Shown here: positions 1-5,767 of the stretch, piece after piece
Position numbering within the stretch: position 1 is the stretch's first letter
Layout: every line of letters starts with the position of its first letter
From: JBGPIK01 sp041484845
Lineage (GTDB): Bacteria > Desulfobacterota > Binatia > UBA9968
Length of the DNA: 5,767 bases
Direction of reading: 5' to 3'
Assembly (NCBI GenBank): GCA_041484845.1
Contig: JBGPIK010000427.1
Span: 1 to 5,767 of the forward strand
Notes under the pieces: model-generated
Seen by the model: only the letters and a program-made list of their open reading frames with translations
Told to the model about the DNA's origin: nothing
Databases searched by the model: none
Program-made: the position numbers and the translations under genes

Positions 1-654
1 AATAACCCCGGGATGAACGCAGAACTTCCTCATGACATCCCATCTTCTCTTCAACACGACGAATACCCCGGCCACGAGCGCCGGGAGCAAAACACCCAAA
101 GGTCCTTTCGCCAATGTGCTGATGCCGACGAGAGCGTAAAAGCCGTAATACCACAGGGGGTGGGTCAAAAATCCACGGTAAAGCGAATAAAAGAGCGCGA
201 GGCTCAGGATGACGAAAAAGCACAGAGTCATATCGACGCGCGCGCTCAGCGCCTGGTCCTGATATACGAGGGTGGTAGCGAGAATCGCCGCGCCCAGCAG
301 CGCTTCCTCTGCGCCAAAGAGTTTTCTCCCGAGGAAATAAAGCAGCAGCACTCCCAGCGTAGCAAACAAAGCCGACGGGAAGCGGATCGTGGACTCGTTT
401 AACTTACCTGTGAGGCGAGTCGTCAAAGCAGCCGACCAATGAAAAAGAGGCGGCTTCGATGGGATATCCGTAGCGCGCTTGAGCGGCACCAGCCATTCAC
501 CGCGCTGAACAATGTCCTGAACGGCCAAAGCTTCCCGCGGTTCGCCCTTATCGAAAAACGGCACTTGTCCCAAATAAGGAAAATAGAGCGCGCCGCAAAG
601 ACAAAGAAGAATAAAGATGTGCAGTAGTACGTTAGAACGATTTTTCACAGTCAC
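1..654 (-). CDS. ArnT/PMT-like polytopic membrane glycosyltransferase, N-terminal part (3' end outside window)
   Basis: The minus-strand frame opens at GTG 654-652 and stays open for 218 codons to position 1, so the C-terminal half or more is missing (family members are usually about 450-600 residues). Such GT-C fold enzymes move a sugar from a polyprenyl-phosphate carrier to lipid A or another acceptor in the periplasm. Visible features are a TM helix at about 10-26, a first periplasmic loop with FFDKGEPREALAVQDI (33-48), RGEWLVP (51-57) and IPSKPPLFHW (64-73), then RFPSALFATLG (91-101), ARVDMTLCFF (138-147) and LAKGPLGVLLP (181-191). These follow the usual order of the ArnT-like family. The start overlaps the phosphatase stop as GTGA and has no Shine-Dalgarno of its own, so translation is probably coupled. 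A second GTG at 648-646 is a possible alternative. The acceptor and the sugar are unknown. Opposite-strand frames in this stretch are shadows of this gene. Confidence 0.88.
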   Translation of the reverse strand, partial: MTVKNRSNVLLHIFILLCLCGALYFPYLGQVPFFDKGEPREALAVQDIVQRGEWLVPLKRATDIPSKPPLFHWSAALTTRLTGKLNESTIRFPSALFATLGVLLLYFLGRKLFGAEEALLGAAILATTLVYQDQALSARVDMTLCFFVILSLALFYSLYRGFLTHPLWYYGFYALVGISTLAKGPLGVLLPALVAGVFVVLKRRWDVMRKFCVHPGVI

Positions 655-1421
655 GTTGGGCTAGGGGCATTTTGTCTCATTTGCCAATGATGCAGTAGTA
701 AGAAGTAGAGCAGCCATGCGACCAAAACAGTAAACACTCCTGAAAATATAACATCACTGAGAAAGTGCGCGCCCTGAGCCATGCGCACCAGGCCCAATAG
801 GGTGCCGGCCAAAATCGCCGCTCCGGCAATGAGAGCCCTTCGGCGGCGCGCAATAAAAAAGAACGCGAGGCCAAAATATCCTAAAGACGCATCGCCTGAT
901 ACGAACGAGCAATTGGTGTTGCATTGATCACTGACAACAAACGCGGCGGTAAATTGCCGATCGCCGCCAAACTCGGTTACGTTGGAGGGGCGGGCCCTGC
1001 CCCAGTGATCTTTGAGAACCGCATTGATAATAAGTCCGGGTCCAATTCCCAAAGTGAACAACAGAAAAAGAATCACTCGGTTAGAAGCAACAAGCGGTAT
1101 GCTTTTGCCTAGAATATATCGCCGGATGATATTAACAGCTAAAACCAGACAACAAGCGGTCACAAATACTTTTACCAGCCCCGGCAAAAAGAAAAGCGTT
1201 TTCGCTGATGAGGTATGCGATGCGATAAAACCATAATGTTGGTCGTAGAACCGGGCCGCGGTCCACAGATCGATTGCCGGAACAAAGAAAAAGAGCATTC
1301 CCACAACCGCACTGAGCATCAGGAAAAGTAGAAAATATCTGCGCATGCCGTTATCATTGTCCGTTGCGCAGGGACTTTCATCATCATCCTTCTCTACTTC
1401 ACCCTTTCGATACGATTTCAC
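651..1421 (-). CDS. PAP2-family membrane phosphatase (LpxE/BacA-independent lipid phosphatase type), variant motif 2
   Basis: This 256-residue integral membrane protein would remove phosphate from a lipid (lipid A, phosphatidyl-lipid or polyprenyl diphosphate) at the periplasmic face. Three PAP2 signatures are in order: KDHWGRARP at 137-145 (K-x6-RP), CSFVSGDAS at 171-179 in place of the PSGH motif, and RMAQGAHFLSD at 213-223 (R-x5-H-x3-D), which carries the expected nucleophile H219 and its partner D223. About six TM segments are visible (roughly 28-49, 78-99, 113-134, 179-190, 195-212, 221-244). C167 and C171 flank the second motif and could form a disulfide. The start is GTG, supported by a strong ribosome binding site; M26 (ATG at 1346) is the alternative. 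The first 25 residues are polar and mostly acidic. The TGA overlaps the GTG of the glycosyltransferase gene (GTGA). Family assignment is firm. The substrate is inferred only from the neighbour, and D177 in place of His means activity is not guaranteed. Confidence 0.9.
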   Translation of the reverse strand: MKSYRKGEVEKDDDESPCATDNDNGMRRYFLLFLMLSAVVGMLFFFVPAIDLWTAARFYDQHYGFIASHTSSAKTLFFLPGLVKVFVTACCLVLAVNIIRRYILGKSIPLVASNRVILFLLFTLGIGPGLIINAVLKDHWGRARPSNVTEFGGDRQFTAAFVVSDQCNTNCSFVSGDASLGYFGLAFFFIARRRRALIAGAAILAGTLLGLVRMAQGAHFLSDVIFSGVFTVLVAWLLYFLLLHHWQMRQNAPSPT

Positions 1422-1430
1422 GCTCTAAAG

Positions 1431-1440
1431 CTCCCCCCTT
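1431..1440 (-). promoter_or_regulatory. Ribosome binding site that fixes the GTG start of the PAP2 gene
   Basis: AAGGGGGGAG on the minus strand lies 9 bases upstream of the GTG at 1421-1419. It is the best Shine-Dalgarno-like tract around this gene. The internal ATG at 1346-1344 has only a distant GGA about 12 bases upstream. The site therefore favours the longer protein with its charged 25-residue N-terminus. Confidence 0.65.
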
Positions 1441-1463
1441 CAAACGACATGAACACTATGCCC

Positions 1464-1492
1464 TTTATTCCCTAGATGATCGATAAACTCAA
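1464..1492 (-). promoter_or_regulatory. Weak candidate sigma70-type promoter
   Basis: On the minus strand TTGAGT (1492-1487) and AATAAA (1469-1464) are separated by 17 bases. Each matches four of six consensus positions (TTGACA, TATAAT). The spacing is ideal, and transcription would start roughly 35 bases before the GTG at 1421. Matches of this quality occur by chance in AT-richer DNA, so this is only a suggestion that the phosphatase/glycosyltransferase pair has its own promoter. Confidence 0.2.
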
Positions 1493-1494
1493 GG

Positions 1495-4400
1495 TCATCC
1501 CATCGAGCCACCCACGGCCCGAGGTTGAGGAGCGTTCAAAAGCGCGAGCAGAACCGGCAAAGCGATGAGAACCATGGGAAGCTGAACGGCGAGCCCTGAA
1601 ATAATCGCTATCGCTAACGGTTGCTGCATAGCCGCGCCTTGTCCTATGCCCAGACCGAGCGGAAGGAGAGCGCAGATCGCCGCCAAAGTCGTCATTGCAA
1701 TGGGTCGCATGCGATTGTGACCGGCCTTGATGAGTCGAGTCTGCTGATCGGCTTCGCCGCTAAGTTCGACGTATTCGGAGTAATAGAAAATGGCCACTTC
1801 GGTGACAATGCCGACGATCATCGTCATCCCCATCATGGAGGTGATATTCATCTCCGTGCCGGTAAGCCACAGCCCCACGAACACGGCTGCAAGCGCCAGT
1901 AGGCTCGTGAGCAGCATGGCGATCGCCACGCGAAAACTCTCGTACAGGAACAGCAAGAGAAGAAAAACCAAAGCCACGGCGCCCACGAACACGGCCACCA
2001 AGCCGGCGAAGGCTTTCTGTTGCTCGGCGTAAAGTCCTCCGAGGCTATAATAGACACCCCGGGGCAAGAGGCCCGGGCGATTCAGTGCCTGCTTTACTTG
2101 GGCAGCCACCGAGCCTATATCGCGGCCGCTAATGCGGCCGGTGACGGCGATCATCTGCTTCAAGTCATCGCGGGTGATCTCCGGCTGGCCCGTCAGGACC
2201 GTAAGACTGGCGACCCTGCTAAGAGGGAAGAGATGCCCGTCTGGCGCGCGCAGACGTAGCTGCTCGACGTTACGCCGGGTGGCGCGCAGGTCATTAGGTA
2301 TCCATGCCCTTACGCCTATCATTTTTGGACCGCTCTGCACCTGGGTCGTTACCACGCCGCTCAAGTAATTAGAAACCGCTTGCGTAACCGCGTCAGGATC
2401 GACCCCTTCCAGGCTTGCCTTTACTCGATCGACCTGGATGCTTATGGCGTCCCCAGCCAGCACAATCCCGTTTTTTACGTCCACGACCCCGGGAATCTTT
2501 CCGATTGCATCGGCCACCGTCGGCGCGAGCGTTCTCAGCTGATCACCGTCATCGGAATAAAGCTTAACTTCGATCGGCTGTGGAACAGCGGTTAAGTCGC
2601 CGATCAGATCCTCCATCAATTGAGCCAGCTCGATTTCGAGGCCGGGCACGTCACGCTCCACTCTTTGACGCACTTCGTCCATCACCGTCTCGATATCGCG
2701 CCGGGGAAACGGTTTCAGTCGTACAAAAAAATCGCCGCTGTTTGCTTCCGTGAGCCCACCGCCCAGCTGCAGTCCTGTGCGGCGGGAGTAGGTTTCCACC
2801 TCGGGGGTTGCGCGGAGAATATTCTCCACCTGGCGCAGCAGGCGATCCGTTTCCGTGAGCGAGGTTCCCGGCTCAGCGCGGTAATCGAGAATGAACCCTC
2901 CCTCATCCATCGACGGCATGAATCCGGAACCCACATGCCGGTAGCTCATCCAACCCGCTGCGAGGAGCGCGACAACGACCAAAAGCACCGACCATGGACG
3001 CCTAAGAACACGGCGCATCATCGCATCGTAGGCCCGACGGGTTTTTTCGGTGAAACGCCCGGATTCTTCTTGCTCGGCGTCTTTTTCATTGAGAAAATGA
3101 TCCGCCAGCAGGGGCACGGCGAGCCACGCGATCAAGAAAGATATGAAAAGGCTGGCAGCCATGGTTAATGATAGCGCCTTGAAAAAAGCGCCGGTGACGC
3201 CCGAGAGAAAAGCCAAAGGCGCGAAGATGATAATCGTCGATGCGGACGATCCGGCGAGGGCCTTGGTGAATTCCGCTGCGGCGCCCATGACGCGGCCGCG
3301 GTGATCCCCGGCGCCTTCGCGTATCCGGCGCATGATGTGTTCCACCATGACGATGGCGTCGTCGATGATAAGCCCGACGGCGGCTGCCATTCCACCCAAG
3401 GTCATGATGTTGAAGCTCATATGGAAAACGTACAGCAGCAAGATGGTGGCAGCCAACACGCCGGGCACCACATGAGCTGCAATCAACGTGACTTTGAGAT
3501 TACGCAGAAAAAGAAGCAGGATCATCACGGCGAACACAACCCCGACCAGAATCGAATCCCGCACGCTGGCCGCCGAGGAGAGGATCAGCTCGCTTTGATC
3601 ATACCAGTTGGCAATCTTGACGCCCGCAGGCAACTGTTTACGAAATTCAGCAAGTTTGGCTTTGATTTCCTCGGCGATCTTGACCGTATTGCCGCCGGGC
3701 TGCTGATGGACCTGAAAAATGACGGCGTCGTGCCCGTCAGCGGTCACACGGGTCCACTGGGGAGTCGTCCCTTCACTGACGACCGCAACATCATCTAACC
3801 GAACCAAACCGCCCTGGCCTGAGCGAAGAATGGTGTTCCGGATCTGTTCGAGGTTAAGAAGCCTAGTGTCGGACATGGCGAGATAAAGTTTGTAGTGATC
3901 TTCCATGCGACCCACCGCCTCGATGACGTTGGCGGCGGAAAGGGCCTTGGCCACATCGCTCAGTGACAGACCGTGGGATTCGAGGCGCGCCGGGTTTATG
4001 TTCACTTGATATTCCCTCTGTGCGCCGCCTAGGACTTCGATCTTGGCCACTCCGCCGATCGTGGAGAGCAGAGGCCGCAGTTGGTATAGAGCAATGTCAC
4101 GCAGCTCGACTAATGATCGAGTGTCCGAAATCAAGCTATAGGCGAGCACCGGGAAAACAGTGGGGTCCATCAGCCGCGTACTGAACACTGTTCCCTGGGG
4201 TAGACTGGGCATGACCTGGTTGATGGCCGACTCCACCTGTAGCATGGCTGCCACCATGTCTTCGCCCCAATCAAAATTGATCGATATTTCGGCGCTTCCA
4301 CGACTCGTGGTCGATCGGATGTTGCGCACCCCCGGAACGGCCCGCGCGGCTTGTTCGACCGGAAAGGTCACCTCTATCATCATCCGTTCCGCCGGACGAT

Positions 4401-4557
4401 CACCCGCATCCAGACTGACCACGACTCTGGGGAAGGTCACATGAGGGAAGAGCGCCACGGGCAGTATTGAGATCGCGCCTGCCCCACCCACAACCAGCAT
4501 CGCAACCAAGAACAGAAGGGAACGGCGGTGTGCTTGCATCCATCCGGTAAAGTTCAT
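1495..4557 (-). CDS. RND-family inner-membrane efflux pump (AcrB/CusA superfamily, CzcA-like branch)
   Basis: This 1020-residue proton-driven pump of the inner membrane would work as a trimer with the adaptor and duct encoded upstream. The layout is the standard duplicated one: TM1 about 13-33, a large periplasmic porter loop about 34-330, TM2-TM6 within about 333-484, TM7 about 521-538, a second porter loop about 540-845, and TM8-TM12 within about 850-1006. Recognisable blocks are FDWGEDM (95-101), GLIIDDAIVMVEH (395-407, TM4), GSGFMPSMDEGG (543-554), IVGIVTEVAIFYYSEY (914-929, TM10) and NRMRPIAMTTLA (948-959, TM11). D399/D400 match the AcrB D407/D408 pair, and R949 and T956 match AcrB R971 and T978. 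However, E920 sits where AcrB has K940, as E939 does in CusA. The protein is full length with no frameshift. The ATG overlaps the adaptor stop (ATGA) and has only a weak upstream AAGG, so coupling is likely. The RND call is certain. Metal, drug or lipid substrate is undecided. Confidence 0.96.
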   Translation of the reverse strand: MNFTGWMQAHRRSLLFLVAMLVVGGAGAISILPVALFPHVTFPRVVVSLDAGDRPAERMMIEVTFPVEQAARAVPGVRNIRSTTSRGSAEISINFDWGEDMVAAMLQVESAINQVMPSLPQGTVFSTRLMDPTVFPVLAYSLISDTRSLVELRDIALYQLRPLLSTIGGVAKIEVLGGAQREYQVNINPARLESHGLSLSDVAKALSAANVIEAVGRMEDHYKLYLAMSDTRLLNLEQIRNTILRSGQGGLVRLDDVAVVSEGTTPQWTRVTADGHDAVIFQVHQQPGGNTVKIAEEIKAKLAEFRKQLPAGVKIANWYDQSELILSSAASVRDSILVGVVFAVMILLLFLRNLKVTLIAAHVVPGVLAATILLLYVFHMSFNIMTLGGMAAAVGLIIDDAIVMVEHIMRRIREGAGDHRGRVMGAAAEFTKALAGSSASTIIIFAPLAFLSGVTGAFFKALSLTMAASLFISFLIAWLAVPLLADHFLNEKDAEQEESGRFTEKTRRAYDAMMRRVLRRPWSVLLVVVALLAAGWMSYRHVGSGFMPSMDEGGFILDYRAEPGTSLTETDRLLRQVENILRATPEVETYSRRTGLQLGGGLTEANSGDFFVRLKPFPRRDIETVMDEVRQRVERDVPGLEIELAQLMEDLIGDLTAVPQPIEVKLYSDDGDQLRTLAPTVADAIGKIPGVVDVKNGIVLAGDAISIQVDRVKASLEGVDPDAVTQAVSNYLSGVVTTQVQSGPKMIGVRAWIPNDLRATRRNVEQLRLRAPDGHLFPLSRVASLTVLTGQPEITRDDLKQMIAVTGRISGRDIGSVAAQVKQALNRPGLLPRGVYYSLGGLYAEQQKAFAGLVAVFVGAVALVFLLLLFLYESFRVAIAMLLTSLLALAAVFVGLWLTGTEMNITSMMGMTMIVGIVTEVAIFYYSEYVELSGEADQQTRLIKAGHNRMRPIAMTTLAAICALLPLGLGIGQGAAMQQPLAIAIISGLAVQLPMVLIALPVLLALLNAPQPRAVGGSMG

Positions 4558-5657
4558 CGGGATGGGTCTACCTTAATGGACATACCATTCTTTAGCTCGT
4601 AATTCCCCAATGTCACCACCAGGTCACCCGGCTGAAGATCTGCGCCAATAACTTCAATATCCCGTTCGTTTTGTAGACCGATGCGCACATTGTGTTCCTT
4701 GGCGCGGCCGTCTTTTAAGGTAAAGAGAACATAATGGTCCGCTTGCGGTAGGACCGCGGAACGAGGCACCATCAACCCTTGCGTCGAGGCGACGGAGATT
4801 TTTCCCAGAATGTATTCACCCAACAGAAACCTGGATGAGGAGGGTAAGTCCGTGAACAATTGCACAAGGCGAGTGGTCGCATCGGTCGCGCGCGAGATCT
4901 TCCGTATTCTCCCGATAACTCTGTCCGAGCTCGGCCTGTTGACCCGAGTCAGCGACACCTCTTGGTTCAATTTCACCCTGTCGATATCCTCGGGTTCGAC
5001 TCCCAAACGGACCTCGAGTCGGTTTTCAGCAACCATCTCGACCATGGGCGAGCCGGCGGGAACGATGGCGCCTTCTTGAACAGCAACCTTGGAGATCAGT
5101 CCTGTCACATCGGCACGCACAGTTCGAGGCCCCTCGCTGCCCCGGCGGCGCATGCTTTCCAGCTTTGCCTTAGCCTGCTCCAATGCTTGCTGCGTCTGTA
5201 GGAGTTGATCGTTGGTCGCCAGCTGGAGATCCAACCGCTGCTGCATATAGTGCAGCGCTTTTTGCGCCGCTTCATAGTCATTGCGGGCCTGTTGGGTTTG
5301 GAGGTTGGTGTCCGGACTAGGTTCGATTTCCAACAGAGTATTTCCCTGAGACACCTTTTGTGCCTCGGTGACAAGAACGTGGCGGACACGGCTTTCGAAC
5401 GGAACAGAGAGAGTCTGAACAGCCCCGGCCGCCGGCACAACTGTACCGTAAGCCGTGATCTCTTCTGCAACGGTGCCCTTTTTTATGGGTACGACTTTCA
5501 CGGTGGCCACGGATATCGCGGCTATCCGCGTGTCGGAGATAGCGGCCGGCTCGCTCGGTATGGGCTCACTCCCGCCGAAAAACCACCGATATCCCGCAGC
5601 AGCCAGTATGCCGGCGATGACTGCGCCCATCGCCGCGCCCCGGAGCCTTCGCTTCAT
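4554..5657 (-). CDS. RND efflux periplasmic adaptor (membrane fusion protein, HlyD/CusB-like)
   Basis: This 367-residue protein bridges an inner-membrane RND pump and an outer-membrane duct. Residues 1-7 are basic (MKRRLRG) and 8-22 form one hydrophobic anchor. No Cys follows, so it is membrane-anchored rather than a lipoprotein. About 80-112 and 178-205 are the two halves of a lipoyl/barrel-sandwich domain (GTVVPAAG near 71-78; TGLISKVAVQEGAIVPAGSP at 185-204). Residues 117-172 are an alpha-helical hairpin rich in Gln, Ala and Leu. A beta-barrel follows at about 212-288 and a membrane-proximal domain at about 290-365 (VPRSAVL at 297-303, LQPGDLVVTLGNYELKNGM at 341-359). Length and domain order are normal for the family. 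There is no His- or Met-rich N-terminal metal-binding stretch like that of CusB, which argues against simple copper/silver export. The ATG overlaps the upstream stop, and the TGA overlaps the pump's ATG, so the three genes are very likely co-translated. The substrate cannot be read from this protein. Confidence 0.93.
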   Translation of the reverse strand: MKRRLRGAAMGAVIAGILAAAGYRWFFGGSEPIPSEPAAISDTRIAAISVATVKVVPIKKGTVAEEITAYGTVVPAAGAVQTLSVPFESRVRHVLVTEAQKVSQGNTLLEIEPSPDTNLQTQQARNDYEAAQKALHYMQQRLDLQLATNDQLLQTQQALEQAKAKLESMRRRGSEGPRTVRADVTGLISKVAVQEGAIVPAGSPMVEMVAENRLEVRLGVEPEDIDRVKLNQEVSLTRVNRPSSDRVIGRIRKISRATDATTRLVQLFTDLPSSSRFLLGEYILGKISVASTQGLMVPRSAVLPQADHYVLFTLKDGRAKEHNVRIGLQNERDIEVIGADLQPGDLVVTLGNYELKNGMSIKVDPSR

Positions 5658-5767
5658 GGACTTGTCTCTTTCTCCTTTGCCGGCCCCAAATAGCGTCCCG
5701 CAGCAATTTCGAGGGCGACATGCAGATCGGCGAGCTGGCGCTTTAGGTCGAAAAGCTCTATTCGCCT
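5654..5767 (-). CDS. Outer-membrane efflux factor, TolC/CusC family, C-terminal fragment (5' end outside window)
   Basis: Reading the minus strand from the window edge gives an open frame of 37 codons ending in TGA at 5656-5654. The peptide begins RRIELFDLKRQLADLHVALE and ends in AGRYLGPAKEKETSP. The pattern of a Leu-rich helix (ELFDLKRQLADLHVALEIA) followed by AGRYLG is typical of the last periplasmic helix of TolC-type outer-membrane factors, which form the exit duct of tripartite pumps. The charged tail after it is variable in the family. The stop overlaps the start of the adaptor gene by ATGA, as expected for a pump operon ordered duct, adaptor, pump. Only about a tenth of a usual 400-480 residue protein is visible, so the family call rests on this short stretch plus context. 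The existence of the coding frame is more certain than the name. Confidence 0.72.
   Translation of the reverse strand, partial: RRIELFDLKRQLADLHVALEIAAGRYLGPAKEKETSP
5672..5677 (-). promoter_or_regulatory. Possible ribosome binding site (AAGGAG) for the adaptor gene
   Basis: AAGGAG lies on the minus strand inside the end of the upstream gene, 14 bases before the adaptor ATG at 5657. That is longer than the usual 5-9 bases, so either the site is weak or initiation relies mainly on ribosomes terminating at the overlapping ATGA. Confidence 0.35.

Larger units (their letters stand above)
1422..1494 (-). other. Intergenic gap between efflux operon and lipid-phosphatase gene
   Basis: These 73 bases are the only non-coding stretch in the window. 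On the minus strand they hold a purine-rich ribosome binding site next to the GTG at 1421 and a weak promoter-like pair. I found no GC-rich hairpin followed by a T-run, so nothing here clearly ends transcription from the efflux genes, and read-through into the next pair is possible. Confidence 0.7.

Noticed and set aside
13..402. Plus-strand frame of 129 codons near the left edge
   Set aside because: It is antisense to the clear ArnT-like frame on the minus strand. Its peptide is Gln/Arg/Glu-rich with no family pattern.
439..627. Plus-strand frame of 62 codons
   Set aside because: It is antisense to the N-terminal loop of the glycosyltransferase and has no recognisable domain.
1422..1494. 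Possible terminator or small RNA between the pump and the phosphatase
   Set aside because: No stem of useful length followed by a T-run could be found on either strand.
2120..2145. Repeated GCGGCCG elements looking like a hairpin or operator
   Set aside because: They fall inside pump codons in GC-rich DNA. The repeat is short and has no regulatory position.
2620..3168. Plus-strand frame of 182 codons inside the pump gene
   Set aside because: It is a shadow of the pump, lacks low-complexity-free domain structure, and is opposite to strongly conserved RND motifs.
3301..3798. Plus-strand frame of 165 codons rich in His, Asp and Gln
   Set aside because: The composition mirrors antisense of hydrophobic TM codons in the pump. 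It is not an independent metal-binding protein.
5205..5693. Plus-strand frame of 162 codons opposite the adaptor gene
   Set aside because: It is antisense to the well-supported adaptor and crosses the operon junction. It has no recognisable family.

Overview
The window reads as Gram-negative chromosomal or accessory DNA of moderate GC. All five recognisable genes lie on the minus strand, so the biological order runs from high to low coordinates. A periplasmic adaptor, a TolC-type outer-membrane factor and lipid-phosphate and ArnT-type envelope enzymes all imply a cell with two membranes. A proteobacterium or a similar diderm is the best guess. I cannot name a genus from the sequence.

Region 1 (5767 to 1495, minus) is a tripartite efflux operon. 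It starts with the last 37 codons of an outer-membrane factor, followed by a HlyD/CusB-type adaptor (5657-4554) and a full-length 1020-residue RND pump (4557-1495). Both junctions are ATGA overlaps, where the start codon of one gene shares bases with the stop of the gene before. This suggests translational coupling and stoichiometric assembly. The pump resembles the broad CzcA/CusA-like branch, but its proton-relay residues are mixed: an Asp-Asp pair in TM4 as in drug pumps, and a Glu in TM10 as in metal pumps. The substrate is therefore open.

Region 2 (1494-1422) is a 73-base gap. It holds a strong purine-rich ribosome binding site for the next gene and, at most, a weak promoter. I see no terminator hairpin in it.

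Region 3 (1421 to 1, minus) is an envelope-lipid pair: a six-TM PAP2-family phosphatase (GTG start) and the N-terminal 218 codons of an ArnT/PMT-like membrane glycosyltransferase (GTG start at 654). They overlap by GTGA. The glycosyltransferase runs off the window at position 1, which is why the first 650 bases look empty on the plus strand. The phosphatase has Asp in place of the usual His of its second motif. Its sampled GC is clearly lower than that of the efflux genes.

Together the window looks like an envelope-defence neighbourhood: a coupled efflux pump followed by a coupled phosphatase/glycosyltransferase pair that could remodel lipid A or recycle polyprenyl carriers. No RNA gene, mobile element, CRISPR array or attachment site was seen. 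Nothing here is convincingly a wholly new system. The most unusual points are the hybrid proton relay, the altered PAP2 motif and the phosphatase-glycosyltransferase coupling.
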